Assembly (NCBI GenBank): GCA_022072055.1
Contig: JAJVIK010000014.1
Span: 1-64,000, forward strand
DNA: 64,000 bases
From: a bacterium
GTDB taxonomy: Bacteria; Hinthialibacterota; Hinthialibacteria; OLB16
Direction: 5' to 3'
Every line of letters begins with the position of its first letter. The first letter of the stretch is position 1. Under the pieces are notes generated by a model that saw nothing but the letters and a program-made list of their open reading frames with translations, ran no database searches and was not told the origin of the DNA. The position numbers and the translations under genes were made by a program. Positions 43,790 to 57,000 of the stretch are shown piece after piece.

Positions 43790-44427
43790 CAATGGGCCTC
43801 CCGCAGGCGCGAAAGCTCGCGCTCGAGTTCATCCACATGCGATTGCAGCGCGGGCGCGAAGGTCGCGTTTCGGGTCTGGCGTAGCGCGCCCGTTTCCGAG
43901 GATGAAACCGAATCCCAGCCCCATTTCTCGCGCAGCCGGAGGTTTTCCTCCGGGTCGGTGAATTGAGAAAGGACAGTCAATCCTTGAGGGGATTCGCCGA
44001 TAATCAGAAAACGGTCAAGCGCGGCCACAACATAGAGAGACGACTTGGAAGTCAGCGAATGGCGAGCAAGGACCTTGAGCGGCCCCGCGGCATGCATGAG
44101 GGGAAGGCGCCCATAGCGCTTGAGAGCATGCGAAGCGGCGTAGATGCCGCCCAGGATGACCAGCAGGGAGACCGCGAGTTTGGTGATGAACGAGCCGAGA
44201 TCGGGCGTCGAGTCGGCGGGGTCGGATGTCCCCGCGACCGCGCGGCGGTCTCCCTTCTGAGAAAGTCGGTCGAATTCCTCGGAGAGGCGCTCGGCGGGAA
44301 ACACCGACCCCCGCGCGGCGGCGGTCGCGCCCGCCGGATCAGCGCCGGGCGCGCCATCCTCGCGCGCATACGCCACACACCCGCAAAGCGCCACGAGCAG
44401 GGCGCTCAGGAACCATCCCTTGCCCAT
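43789..44427 (-). CDS. fliO: Flagellar biosynthesis protein FliO
   Basis: The 212-residue protein has a signal or anchor segment (WFLSALLVALCGCVAYA), a linker, a transmembrane helix (FITKLAVSLLVILGGIYAASHAL) and a small cytosolic domain (GPLKVLARHSLTSKSSLYVV), as in FliO. FliO helps assemble the FliP ring. The Cys in LCGC could make it a lipoprotein, but the context is not a clean lipobox. Confidence 0.85.
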   Translation of the reverse strand: MGKGWFLSALLVALCGCVAYAREDGAPGADPAGATAAARGSVFPAERLSEEFDRLSQKGDRRAVAGTSDPADSTPDLGSFITKLAVSLLVILGGIYAASHALKRYGRLPLMHAAGPLKVLARHSLTSKSSLYVVAALDRFLIIGESPQGLTVLSQFTDPEENLRLREKWGWDSVSSSETGALRQTRNATFAPALQSHVDELERELSRLREAH

Positions 44428-44516
44428 CTTCCCTAATCTCCCCCAAGAACCCCATCCGTGGGGCTCTCCCCTAGACTGTTTTCCCCGAACTCCGAGAAGC
44501 CCCTACCCCTCGGTTC

Positions 44517-45545
44517 TCATCCCTTGCGCTCGCCGAGCGTTTTGACTCGATCGGCAAGACTCAAAATATCGGTGATCCGAACGCCGAAGTTCTCATCGAT
44601 CACAACCACCTCGCCCTTGGCGAAGATGACATCATTGACCAGCAGATCGACCGGCTCTCCCGCGAGTTTGTCGAGCTCCACGACCGACCCGCCGCCGAGT
44701 TTGAGGATGTCGCGAATTTTCATGTTGGAGCGGCCGAGCTCCACCCGGACCTCGAGTCCGATGTCCTTGAGCAGGTCGAGGTTGGGCGGGGCCGGCGGCG
44801 CGGTTGTGTCCTCGGTGAGCGAGTCGAATTCAACCGGCGCGGCCTTGACCGGCTGGGGCGCCTCCTTGGGCGCGGGTTTGGGAGGCGGCATCGCCAGCGG
44901 TTCCATCGAGGCCACGAGGTCGACCGAGGCGAGCTGCCAGCACTTTCCGCGAACCGAATCCCCCACGCGCATGTCGTAGGAGATCAAGACAAATTGCTCC
45001 TCGCCCCCCAGGGCCGAGGTGAGTTCGGCGGCGCTCGCGGTCACGCCATCGACTCGGGCCGCCGCGTTGGACACCGCCGCGCCCATCGGCGCCCCGAGGG
45101 AGGTGTTGAGGTTCCCCAGGATGGTGCTGACCACCTCCTTGAAGGCGTCCGAAACCATGTCGGCGAAGGCGCTCGCCTCCGGGTCCCCGACCATGGTCCC
45201 CCCGATGCGGCGGGCGTCCTTTTCGCTGAAAATCAGCGCGGACTGACCGTTCAGGGCGGAGGTGTACCGGAAGGAGGCCACCACCACCGGCCCGCTGATC
45301 ACGCCGGAGGTCCCCTCGCTGGTTTGTGGATCGGCCTTCTCATAAGTGAACGAGGCCGGGCTTGCGAGGAAGGTTCCGATCATGTCGCCAAGCGTCGACG
45401 CCATCATCCGGGCATACTTGGCGACGGCCTCGAGCTGACGGGCCGGGACCGAGGGGGGCTCGATCCTGTGGGTCTCGCTCGGGCCTTCCGCGGAGCCTTT
45501 CAGCAGCGCGTCTATTTCCTCTTGAGAGAGAGCGTCGGCTGTCAT
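44517..45545 (-). CDS. fliN: Flagellar motor switch protein FliN, FliY-like with CheC-type domain
   Basis: The 342-residue protein is longer than plain FliN (about 100-140). It has an N-terminal FliM-like SQEEIDALLKG segment, then a CheC/FliM-middle-like domain (about 40-205), a Pro/Ala linker, and the C-terminal SpoA/FliN domain (about 260-340; LEVRVELGRSNMKIRDILKLGGGSVVELD). This is the FliY architecture. In the CheC-type motif region the sequence reads DAFKEVVS, where a phosphatase would have Asn in place of Ser, so CheY-P phosphatase activity is doubtful. The ATG overlaps the fliM stop by 4 nt. Confidence 0.9.
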   Translation of the reverse strand: MTADALSQEEIDALLKGSAEGPSETHRIEPPSVPARQLEAVAKYARMMASTLGDMIGTFLASPASFTYEKADPQTSEGTSGVISGPVVVASFRYTSALNGQSALIFSEKDARRIGGTMVGDPEASAFADMVSDAFKEVVSTILGNLNTSLGAPMGAAVSNAAARVDGVTASAAELTSALGGEEQFVLISYDMRVGDSVRGKCWQLASVDLVASMEPLAMPPPKPAPKEAPQPVKAAPVEFDSLTEDTTAPPAPPNLDLLKDIGLEVRVELGRSNMKIRDILKLGGGSVVELDKLAGEPVDLLVNDVIFAKGEVVVIDENFGVRITDILSLADRVKTLGERKG

Positions 45546-46537
45546 TCCAACCAGTCCAATTCTCCACCGGTGACCTGGGTGATCTTAAAGGCCCGGTGCT
45601 TGCGGTGTGTCCCCGGCCGCGCGAGGAACATGGGTTTGCCGGCAACCTCGACTTCGATTTCCTCATCCTTGCGATGATTCAAAGCCACCACATCCCCGCG
45701 TTCCAAGGTCAACAGATCGTTCACCTTCAAGGTCGCGCCGCCCAGAAAGGCGGTCAGGACCAGATTGAATTTGTTCAGATGGGTCTCCATCACCGCGCGC
45801 GTGGCATCGAGATTGGAGGACGATTTCCCGCTGAACCAACTCCGCGACGAGAGCCTTCCCGCGATCGGTTCGAGGACCACATAGGGAATGCACACGCAGA
45901 AAGTGCCGGAACTTTCCCCAACATGCGCCTCAAGGGTCATCAGGATGACCATTTCCGTCGGGAGGTAGAGCTGCAGAAAGAGCTGCGGGTTGACCTCGGT
46001 CGCCTTGAGCTGCACGGAAAGATCGACCACGCTCGACCAGGCCTCCTGGAGCGAGTCGAAGATCCGGTCAATCACGCGCAGCAGGATGCTCTTCTCGATC
46101 TCGGTCAGTTCGCGGTTCTTGTGGAACGCCTGCCCCTTGCCGCCCATCAGGCGGTCGATGATCGAAAAGGAGAGCGAGGGGGAGATCTCCAGCAGGGCGT
46201 TGCCCTCCAGGGGGGTCATCTCGAACAGATTGATGCAGGTCGGATTGGGAATCGAGCGGATGAACTCGTCATAAGAAAGCTGATCCACCGAAACCAGTTT
46301 GACCTCGGTGATGGTGCGCAGATATGTCGAGAGCGAGGTGGAGAAGAGCCGCGCGAAATGCTCGTGGAGCATCTGAAGCGAGCGGGTCTGATCCTTGGAG
46401 AATCGGTCCGGATGCTTGAAATCGTAGGTTTTGACGCCCTTCCCCGCTTCCGCCGGCGCGGGGGTTTCGGTCATCGTCCCCGCGGAGAGGGCCGAGAGCA
46501 GGGCATCAATCTCGTTCTGCGAAAGGATCTCGGGCAT
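45542..46537 (-). CDS. fliM: Flagellar motor switch protein FliM
   Basis: The 331-residue protein opens with the CheY-binding segment LSQNEIDALLSAL. The middle domain contains YDFKHPDRFSKDQTRSLQML, and a C-terminal SpoA domain ends it (about 250-325). It forms the C-ring with FliN/FliY and FliG, which is not in this window. It lies 6 nt after fliL. Confidence 0.96.
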   Translation of the reverse strand: MPEILSQNEIDALLSALSAGTMTETPAPAEAGKGVKTYDFKHPDRFSKDQTRSLQMLHEHFARLFSTSLSTYLRTITEVKLVSVDQLSYDEFIRSIPNPTCINLFEMTPLEGNALLEISPSLSFSIIDRLMGGKGQAFHKNRELTEIEKSILLRVIDRIFDSLQEAWSSVVDLSVQLKATEVNPQLFLQLYLPTEMVILMTLEAHVGESSGTFCVCIPYVVLEPIAGRLSSRSWFSGKSSSNLDATRAVMETHLNKFNLVLTAFLGGATLKVNDLLTLERGDVVALNHRKDEEIEVEVAGKPMFLARPGTHRKHRAFKITQVTGGELDWLE

Positions 46538-46543
46538 CGTCGC

Positions 46544-47035
46544 TCACTCGACCGGCTGCACCAGCCAGTTTTCGATCAAGACATCCTCGATCTCGGTGGA
46601 TTGGAATTCCTCGTTCAGCTTTCGCAGCACCCGGGTCTTGAACTCACGGGTCTTATGGACCGTGGTCTGGTCCAGACTGTTGGCCACATCGGTGAGCGTG
46701 CTCAGGATCACGCTCTTGTGGGAGTTGAAATCCTCGATGATCCGGCTCCCTTGGGACGTCAAGTCGACCGGCGCCGTGCGCAGGCGAATATCCGCGAGCA
46801 GGTGATAGGATCCATCCTGCAAGGTGGCGGTCAACTTGAGCGGGTCCTCAACGCCATGCTCCCCCCCTTCCGGCGGCCAGGTGAACGATTCCAGGACCGG
46901 CTGGGTTTCGGGCTTCAATAGGATCCACGCGACTCCCACTCCCACGGAGAGGATCACGATGACGGCGATCAGGACAATCTTGAGACCGCTGCCCGATTTC
47001 GAGGGGGCCTCTGGGGCCGGTGTGCCCGCCGCCAT
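46544..47035 (-). CDS. fliL: Flagellar basal-body-associated protein FliL
   Basis: The 163-residue protein has a short cytosolic N-terminus, one transmembrane helix (LKIVLIAVIVILSVGVGVAW) and a periplasmic domain ending EDVLIENWLVQPVE, the usual FliL layout. FliL supports stator function. The ATG at 47035 has AAGGAG 6 nt upstream. It is the first gene of the operon, directly behind the promoter. Confidence 0.9.
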   Translation of the reverse strand: MAAGTPAPEAPSKSGSGLKIVLIAVIVILSVGVGVAWILLKPETQPVLESFTWPPEGGEHGVEDPLKLTATLQDGSYHLLADIRLRTAPVDLTSQGSRIIEDFNSHKSVILSTLTDVANSLDQTTVHKTREFKTRVLRKLNEEFQSTEIEDVLIENWLVQPVE

Positions 47036-47084
47036 TTGACACTCCTTATCAAATAAATTGACGCAACCCCATACGCTAGAGGCT

Positions 47085-47114
47085 ATTATCATCATACGGA
47101 AAAGCCCTTGTCAA
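47085..47114 (-). promoter_or_regulatory. Sigma70-type promoter of the flagellar operon
   Basis: On the minus strand TTGACA (47109-47114) and GATAAT (47085-47090) are separated by 18 nt. The match is strong, and the expected start near 47078 would give a ~43-nt leader before fliL. I see no sigma28 or sigma54 element here, so this operon may be an early or housekeeping-sigma class. Confidence 0.7.
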
Positions 47115-47118
47115 GGGC
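47104..47118. promoter_or_regulatory. Palindrome over the -35 box of the flagellar promoter
   Basis: GCCCTTG-T-CAAGGGC is a perfect inverted repeat with 7-bp arms, and it covers the -35 hexamer of the fliL promoter. It lies in the divergent gap with the cyclase-kinase gene, so a bound dimer could repress the flagellar operon and affect both directions. Confidence 0.45.
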
Positions 47119-50100
47119 CGAATGGGAACTTTTTTCCGAGGTTTTTCGAGTCTATGCTACATTTCGGCTTGGGGTGGCCCAGGGCGAGGTCCCGCCGACG
47201 TCATTCGCCGGCTCCCGGCGTTCCACGAGTGCCGTCATCCCAGAACCAGCGCTTCAAGAGGAAAGGGCTCCCGAGGGGGCAGAGATGCCGATTGTCCTGA
47301 CCGAAGGCCAGCGTCGCCGGGTCGAGGAGTTCCGCGCCCGTCACAAAACCGGGGTTTTGACGCTCCTGTTCACCGACATGGTGGCCTCCACCGATCTCAA
47401 GCGGGAGCTTGGGGACGCCGCCGGGGCGGTGCTGATCGGCTTGCAGCAACAGGCCATCAGGAGCGCGCTTGCATTGTTCCCGGACGCCGAGGAGATCAGC
47501 ACCGCCGGAGACTCCTTCTTCATCACTTTTCACCGCCCCTCGGATGCGGTCCGTTTCTCCTTAATCGTTCAAGCGCGCCTGCGTGAGCTCTCCGCGACCA
47601 CTCCCAGGCCGCTCCTGGTCCGAATCGGGATCCACATGGGCGAGGTGTTCATTGATTCCGGGATGGAGGGTCCGCGCAAGAAGGATGTGCTGGGAATTCA
47701 GGTGGATGCCGCCAACCGGGTGATGCTCCTGGCCGTGGGAACCCAGATCCTGATGACCCGGAGCGTGTTCGACAACGCGCGCGCGGTGCTTCGCGGGGTC
47801 GAGATGATGGGCTTGCAGCCCCTGGCCTGGCTGAATCATGGGTTTTACCGGGCGCAGGGGGTGGAAGAGCCTTTTGAGGTCTGCGAGGTGGGCGAGGAGT
47901 CCTTCGCGCCCCTCGCTCCCCCCCCCAACTCCAGCAAGGCGCAACGCTTCATCATCCCGGATTTTGAACCCGTGATCGGCTGGCATCCCGCCCTTGAGGT
48001 GGAGGTTCCCACCGCGCCGGGCTGGATTCTCTCGGAAAAGTTGGGTGAGGGCGGATTCGGCGAGGTCTGGAAGGCGCATAACCGCAATCTGCGCGAGGAC
48101 CGCCTATTCAAGTTCTGCTTCCGCGCGGACCGTGTGCGCTCGCTCAAGCGCGAGGTCACCCTCTTCCGGTTGCTGCGGGAGACGGTGGGAGTCCATCCGA
48201 ACATCGTGCGAATTCATGACGTTTACTTCGAGGCTCCCCCTTACTACATCGTGATGGAGCACTTCCAGGCCAAGGACCTCGCCAAGTGGTGGGAAGCCGG
48301 CGGCGGGGCGGCGCGCATCCCCATGGAGAGTCGCTTGGAGATCGTGATCCAGGTGGCGGAGGCTCTGGAGGTGGCGCATCAAGCCGGGGTCCTCCACCGG
48401 GACATCAAACCCAGCAACATCCTGGTGGGGGGAACGGGCCTTGCGCCCGACCAGATTCGGGTCAAACTGACCGACTTCGGGATCGGCCAGGTGGCTCCGG
48501 AGCACCTGCCGCAAGGGTTCACCACTCAGGGATTCACCGAGATTTTCGGACGGACGGAGATGTCCTCGAGGACCGGCACGCGCGTGTACATGGCCCCGGA
48601 GGTGATGGCCGGGCGCCCCTCCAGCATTCAGTCGGATGTGTATTCGTTGGGCGTGGTCTTTTATCAGCTCGTGATCGGAGACCTTTCCCAGCCGGTGATC
48701 ACCGATTGGCGCGACCTGGTGGATGATTCGCTTCTGGCCGAGGACATCTCCAGTTGTTTGTCGGGGAAGCTGGACGCGCGCCTCCCGCGCGCCAGCGCGC
48801 TCGCGGAGCGTCTCCGGTCCCTCGAGCATCGTCGCCGGGTGCGGCGCGATGAGGAGGAGAAAGCCCGACTTGCGGCCGAGAGCGCGCTGGCGCGTCGGAG
48901 ACGCGAGGAGGAGCGCGAGCAGCATGCCCTTTACTGCAACGCCATCCATCTGGCCTCGAAGTGCATCGAGGAGTTGCGCTACAGCGAGGCGCGGGATCTG
49001 CTCGCGGGTTGCCCGGCGGAAAGACGCCATTGGGAGTGGGGGCGGCTGCAGTATCTCTGCAATCTGGACCTCGCCACCTTCTCGGGGCACGCGGGCGCGG
49101 TCTCGGCGGTGGCATTCAGTCCGGATGGGGCCTTGGCGGCCACCGGCGGGAGCGACCGCGCGGTCCGGATCTGGCGGACCGCGACGGGGGAGTCGGCGGC
49201 GGTGTTCGAGGACCACCCCGCGCGGATCGACTCGATCCTGTTCCATCCCGATAGCGCGCGCCTGGCAACCGGCGGAGCCGAGGGGGAGGTCACGCTCCTC
49301 GACCTGCGCACGGGAACTCAAACTCGAGTCTTGCGCGGCCATTCCAATGTGGTGGACTCCCTGAGCTTCAGCCCCGATGGGAAGCTGCTCGCCACCGGAA
49401 GTTGGGACAAGACGGCCAGAATCTGGGAGGTCGAAAGCGGCAAACAGCTCTCGATCTATGAGGGACGATCCCCGCTGCTGGTCTCCTTCCGCGGTCCGGA
49501 GCGGTGCCTTGCCCTCGGGTGCTGGGCGAATGAGGCCTCGATCGGAGATGTCTGGACCGGCAAACAGGTTTCGTTGCTCAAGGGGCGCTTCCCTTCCCTC
49601 GGGATTTTCGCGGCGGCGTTCAGTCCGGATGGGACCAGCGTGGTCACCGGCTCGCAGGATGGAACGGCGCGGGTCTGGAATGTCGAAACCGGCAAGGAGG
49701 TGCAGCGGATCAAGGGCCACTTGGGGGCCATATCCGCGGTCGCGTTCAGCGCGGAGGGGGACCAGGTCATCACCGGGAGCACGGACCGGACCGTGCGCGT
49801 ATGGGACCTGCGCTCCGCCCAGGAAAGCCAAATCCTGAAGGGGCATGGGGAGACCGTGAACTGTGTCGCCTTCAGTCCCCGCGGGGACCGAGCGCTCACC
49901 GGAAGTTTTGACAAGACCGCGAAGCTATGGGCTTTGGGAGAAGACCGCGAGCACCGCCGCTTGATCGGTCACACCTCCAATGTTTGGGCGGTGGGCTTTT
50001 CCCCGGATGGCTCACGGATCGCCACCGCGAGCGGCGAGACCGTGTGGGGCAGCGCGGTGGAAACCGCAGTGGATAACAGCGCGCGAATCTGGGATGTGGC

Positions 50101-50978
50101 CAGCGGGAGGCAGGAATGGGTCCTGGGAGGACACCTGTCAAATGTCTGGTGTCTTTCGTGGAGTCCGGAAGGGGACCGCCTGGCCACCGGGAGCGCGGAT
50201 CGGACCATCCGGATCTGGGACACTCACACCGGCGAAATCCTGAGGTCGCTGGTCGGGCACGAAGGCTTCGTGATGGCGCTGGCTCACAGCCCGTCGGGGG
50301 ACTTGTTGGCAAGCGGGGGTCGGGATTCGACCCTCATCTTATGGGAGTCGCCGGAGGGTCGGGAACTCCATCGACTGCGCCGTCACTCCGGGCCGGTCTC
50401 CTCGGTGGCGTTCCACCCGTCGGGGAGGATTCTGGCCACGGGAAGCTGGGATCACACCGCCCGAATCTGGGAGGCGGAAAGCGGGAAGGAACTCGCGTGC
50501 CTCACCGGACACTCCTCGAACATCGAGGCGGTGGCCTTCAGCCCGGATGGAGCCTTGCTCGCCACCGGGAGCAAGGACAATTCAATCCGCCTGTGGGACC
50601 CGGAGACGGGGGATCAGATCACGGTCATCTCCAATTCGCCGGTTAGCATCACCTCGCTTGCGTTCACCCCGGATGGGCGCAGGTTGGTCACCGGTTGCGG
50701 GGACCATTCGGTCAAGATCTGGGATATTGAAACGGGACGTGAGCTGGTTCGCCTTCGGGGTCACACCTGGTTTGTGGTTTCGGTGGATGTAAGCCCGGAT
50801 GGCCGTCTGGCGGCGAGCGGGAGCTCGGACACCACCACCCTGCTCTGGCCCACCTTCCCGTGGCGCAACGAGGAGATTCCGGGAGAGCCCTCGCTGCCTG
50901 TGACTGAGCGGATGGAAATCCTCAAGCGCCGCTATTGGAGGAGAAGGGGGATGGAGTTCTCGGGTGTCCGCGAGGCGT

Positions 50979-52859
<1,881 letters not shown>

Positions 52860-52878
52860 CTGTGGAACCGATCCGGTC

Positions 52879-52894
52879 TGTCCGAATACGGACA
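52879..52894. promoter_or_regulatory. Palindrome upstream of FHA activator gene
   Basis: TGTCCG-AATA-CGGACA, perfect 6-bp arms, lies 20 bp upstream of the activator's start and about 35 bp before the divergent promoter. It is a candidate operator for autoregulation or for a third regulator. Confidence 0.4.
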
Positions 52895-52928
52895 AAGAGC
52901 AACCCCCTGACAATACGCAATTCCGCGC

Positions 52929-52958
52929 TGGACAGCAATCTCGGTCCTCGGATAGAAT
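52929..52958 (+). promoter_or_regulatory. Sigma70-type promoter for exported-protein operon
   Basis: TGGACA (52929-52934), 18-nt spacer, TAGAAT (52953-52958). Each box matches consensus in five of six positions. It points at the 53174 gene and the giant modular gene after it. Confidence 0.6.
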
Positions 52959-53173
52959 GAGGCCACTTGCTCTTTCCCCCAAGAGGGATGTCCTCCGCGC
53001 GGGCGCTTGATGGCCCCCGCTGCAATTACCGAGTGATGGCGCGGTTAGAGATGGAGTTCCCCGAACGCCTCAAGCGTTGGGGTGGTTCTCCGCGCGGAAC
53101 GGAGCCCGCGCGGGCAGGATGCCCCTTTGAGAGGGGCTGGAAAGTGGGAGAGGACCTCTTGGCTTCAGGTTTC

Positions 53174-54013
53174 ATGGCGCACGGTTGGCGCAAGGCGGCG
53201 CCGCTCGCGATCCTCCTGGGAGTGGCGGGGTTCCACCCCTCCCCCGCGCGAGCCGAGCGCGAAAACCTTTTGTGCGGATCGAGGGTGCGCGGCTTCGTGG
53301 TGTCGGGCGCTCCCACTGAGTATTCCCTCGCGCTGGACCGCCCCTCCGCGCTCCGTGTGTCAGGGACCCCCTTCGATGTGGGGGTGGAACTGAGGTTGTT
53401 CCTTGTGGGAGCGAACGGTGTCACCGCCGACTCCCCGCTTTTTTCGGTTCGGGGAGCCTTGCTCGATCAGTGGCCGGTTCCGGCCGAGGCGTTTGCGGTC
53501 CTGCCCGCCGGGGGGTTTCGCTTGGAGGTTCACGCCGAGCATGGGGAGGGAAGCTATGAGATTGAGACCGAGTGCTTCCCCTTCGAAACCGCTGAGGACC
53601 TGTCCTCGGACAGCCTCTCGATTGAGGGAACGCTGACAGAAGTCGAGGCGACGGGGGACCGGTTCTCGCTTGTGCTTCCGGAAGAGTCTTTTCTCACGAT
53701 CAAGGGGTTTTCCTCCCAAGGCCCCGTGGGGGTTCGCCTGGAACGTTTGGACAGACCCGGAATGGCTCCGCGAGAGTCGGTGTCCGGAAGTCCTGTCGGC
53801 CCGGCCTCGCTCAGCGGGGTCTTTGGTCCGGGAATCTACCGCCTCGTGGTGCGCGACATCGGGGTCGAGCTCCCGGCGGACTATGGCCTGACACTGACCC
53901 TTTCCAGAGGCGACTCCATTGTAAGACTCTTCGATCTTTCGGCCCGATGGGGAAACCCCGCGGCAGACACCCTTACCGCCGATCAGCTCCTTGAATCGCT
54001 GGAGGAGCCCTGA
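53174..54013 (+). CDS. Exported beta-rich hypothetical protein
   Basis: The 279-residue protein has a signal peptide (MAHGWRKAAPLAILLGVAGFHPSPARA) and is otherwise all-beta in appearance, with two similar halves: YSLALDRPSALRVSGTPFDV / FRLEVHAEHGEGSYEIET and FSLVLPEESFLTIKGFSSQ / YRLVVRDIGVELPADYGL. These halves resemble pre-peptidase C-terminal (PPC)-like domains. The ATG at 53174 is chosen for the signal peptide, with only a weak AGG upstream. The stop is 7 nt before the giant modular gene, so the two are probably co-expressed. Function unknown. Confidence 0.65.
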   Translation: MAHGWRKAAPLAILLGVAGFHPSPARAERENLLCGSRVRGFVVSGAPTEYSLALDRPSALRVSGTPFDVGVELRLFLVGANGVTADSPLFSVRGALLDQWPVPAEAFAVLPAGGFRLEVHAEHGEGSYEIETECFPFETAEDLSSDSLSIEGTLTEVEATGDRFSLVLPEESFLTIKGFSSQGPVGVRLERLDRPGMAPRESVSGSPVGPASLSGVFGPGIYRLVVRDIGVELPADYGLTLTLSRGDSIVRLFDLSARWGNPAADTLTADQLLESLEEP

Positions 54014-54020
54014 AATCCCC

Positions 54021-57000
54021 ATGTCGAACCGCCGCCCCGCTTTTCTGTTAGTCCTCCTTGCGCCGCTCCTGAGCTTGGCTCCCCACGCGCGCTCGGCCAG
54101 TGTTCCCTCCGGGTTTATCGAGGAGGTGGTGAGCGGCGGATGGAATGAGGTGGTGGGGGTGACCTTTGCCCCGGACGGGCGAATGGTGGTGTGGGAACGC
54201 AACGGGAAGGTGTGGATGTGCAGTCCCACGGGACAGCGCCCCAGCCAGCCGCTGCTTGACATCAGCGAGGAGGTGGGAGGTTGGCGCGATTTCGGCCTTC
54301 TTTCGGTCGCGCTCCATCCGAACTTCGAGAACAACGGCCACCTCTACCTCTACTACATTGTGGACCACCACCACTTGGTCCATTTCGGCCTCCCCACTTA
54401 CAGCTCGACCACCGATGAATACTTCATGGCCACCATCGGGCGGATCACGCGCTACACCGCGAACGCCTCGGACAACTTCACGACCGTGAACCTCACCAGC
54501 CGGAAGATCCTGGTGGGCGAGACCATCCGCTCCGGAATTCCGAGCCTTCACCAGACTCACGGCACCGGGACGATCCTTTTCGGGACGGATGGCACCTTGC
54601 TCGCTTCCGCCGGGGATGGGGCCACCTTCAACGCCTTCGACACCGGCGGGGATGTGGGAGGCGCCTATGCGACCCAGGCGCTGGCCGAGGGGATCATCGA
54701 CGCCACCGAGGATGTCGGTTCGTTTCGGGCGCAAATGGTCGGTTCGCTGTGCGGAAAGGTCCTGCGTCTCGATCCCGAAACCGGGGAGGGGGTTTCCAGC
54801 AACCCGTTCTTCGATCCGACCAACCCCCGGTCCGCCCAATCACGCACCTGGGCGCTCGGGTTTCGCAACCCCTACCGCATGTCACTCCGTCCCGGAACCG
54901 GCAGTCACGACCGAAACGACGGGAACCCGGGTGTCCTCTATTTGGGGGATGTGGGCCTCGGGTCCTGGGAGGAGCTCGATGTGGTTAGCGCGCCGGGCCA
55001 GAACTTCGGGTGGCCGATCTTTGAGGGGATGGAGGCGCACTCCGGTTTCGCCAACAAGAACACCCTGAACTACAACGAACCCAATCCGCTCTTCGGAGTC
55101 TCCGGTTGCAACCGCGACTATTTCCGGTTCCGGGAACTGCTCATTCAAGACACCCTGCTTTCGAACCCGAGCTTCCCGAATCCCTGCAATTCGGCCATTC
55201 AGATCAGTCCCCCCAACCACGCCTTTGTCCACACTCGTCCCGCCATCGATTGGGGCCGCCCCTCCGGGCCCTCGCGGACGAAGACCTACAGCGGGACCGA
55301 CGCCGTGACGGTCAACATCGGGGCTCCAGGGTCGCCGGTTTCGGGTCCGCAGTTCGGCGGGAACTGCTCCACGGGCGGAGTCTGGTACACCTCGAGTGTG
55401 TTCCCCCCCTCCCACCAGAATGCCTATTTCCACGGGGACTATGGGCAAGGCTGGATCAAGATGTTCAAATTCGATTCCAACAACCAACCCTATGAGGCGG
55501 CGGATTTCCTTTCGGGCGGAGGACCGCTGGTCTTCATCACCGCCCATCCCACCGATGGAAGCCTTTATTACATCGGATGGCCTTATCAGGTCCGTCGCAT
55601 TCGCTACGCCCCCACCGGAAACAAGGCCCCCACGGCCGTGGCCACCTCCGATGTTCGGTATGGTCCCGGCCCGCTCACGGTCCGTTTCCGGGGAGATCAG
55701 TCCACCGATCCCGAGGGCCAGCCGCTGGCTTACGATTGGGACTTCGGGGATGGTTCGCCGAGCAGCGCCGAAGCCAATCCGGTTCATGTCTTTGACGCCA
55801 CCCCTGGGGTTCCCACCGAGTTTCAGGTCCATCTCGCGGTTCGAGACAGCGCCAACGCGATTTCCGACGCGGTTGTGATCATCTCGGTCAACAACACCCC
55901 GCCGACAGTCGCCATCACCAGTCCGGTGGATGGCTCCACCTATCCCCTGAATCAAGGGGACATCCAGCTCCCCCTCACCGCCGAGGTTTCGGACGCCGAA
56001 CAGGGACCGGGAGAGCTTGCCTGCGAGTGGCAGACCTTCCTCCACCACAACAACCACGAACACTCGGACCCGCCCGTTGCCGCCTGCGAGGCCGCCACGG
56101 TCCTTGCCCCCTTGGGCTGTGATGGGAACATCTATTATTACAGGGTGCGCCTAAAGGTCACCGACTCCGCGGGACTCTCCACTATCGCCGAGGCTCGGGT
56201 CTATCCGAACTGCGCCACCGCCCCGCCCGAGCCTGCTTTCAACCCCTTCCCACCGGATGGCCTGGTCTCCGCTTCCCCGGAGGTTACCTTGAGCTGGACC
56301 CCTGGCGCGGGAGCGGACTCTCACCAGGTTTACTTCGGAACCGTCTCGGAGCCGGGCGCGGGGGAATTGCGTGGAACGCGGACTGAAGCCTCTTTCGACC
56401 CCGGTCCGCTGGCTTACTCCACCACCTATTACTGGCGGATTGATGAGGTCAACGGCGCGGGTGTCACTCAGGGGCAGGTTTGGAGCTTCACCACCCAGGA
56501 TGAGCCGCCCCCTCCCCCTCCGGTCCTTCCAGGACCCGCCACGAATCCCTCCCCCGCTCACGGGGCAACGGGAGTTCTCACCACGGCGGACCTCTCCTGG
56601 ACCGCCGGCAGCAACGCAAGCTCCCATGAGGTCTATTTCGGAACAAATCCGTCTCCGGGAGCGGCTGAGTTCAAGGGGAGCCAATCCTCGACCGCGTTCG
56701 ATCCCGGGTCGCTCCAAACTTCAACCACCTATTACTGGCGGATCGATGAGGTCAACGGCGACGGGCGCACGGTCGGTCCGGTCTGGACCTTCACCACCGA
56801 GGCCCCCCCACCCCCGTTGAACAGTGGACTTGTGGCCTATTGGGCGTTCGACAACGGCTCCGGAACAGTCGCTTCGGACACCTCGGGGAATGGAAACCAT
56901 GGAACCCTGCAAGGACCGCTTTGGGCCACGGGCAAGTTCGGCGGAGGGCTTGAGTTTGATGGCTCGAATGACCGAGTGGTGGTTCCCGACAGCCCAAGCC

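Larger units (their letters stand above)
52860..53173. other. Divergent control region and leader upstream of the secreted-protein operon
   Basis: About 310 bp without a confident gene. It holds a palindrome (52879-52894), a plus-strand promoter (52929-52958) and a ~200-nt leader whose reading frame is open and in frame with the next gene. An internal ATG at 53036 could extend that protein by 46 residues, but that would bury its signal peptide. Confidence 0.5.

Noticed and set aside
47108-47284. GTG-initiated 59-residue extension of the cyclase-kinase protein
   Set aside because: It begins inside the promoter and palindrome region, has no Shine-Dalgarno and adds a low-complexity stretch; the ATG at 47285 has a good ribosome site.
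48104-49846. 580-residue minus-strand frame opposite the kinase-WD40 gene
   Set aside because: Shadow frame; it mirrors the codon pattern of the real gene and lacks a ribosome site.
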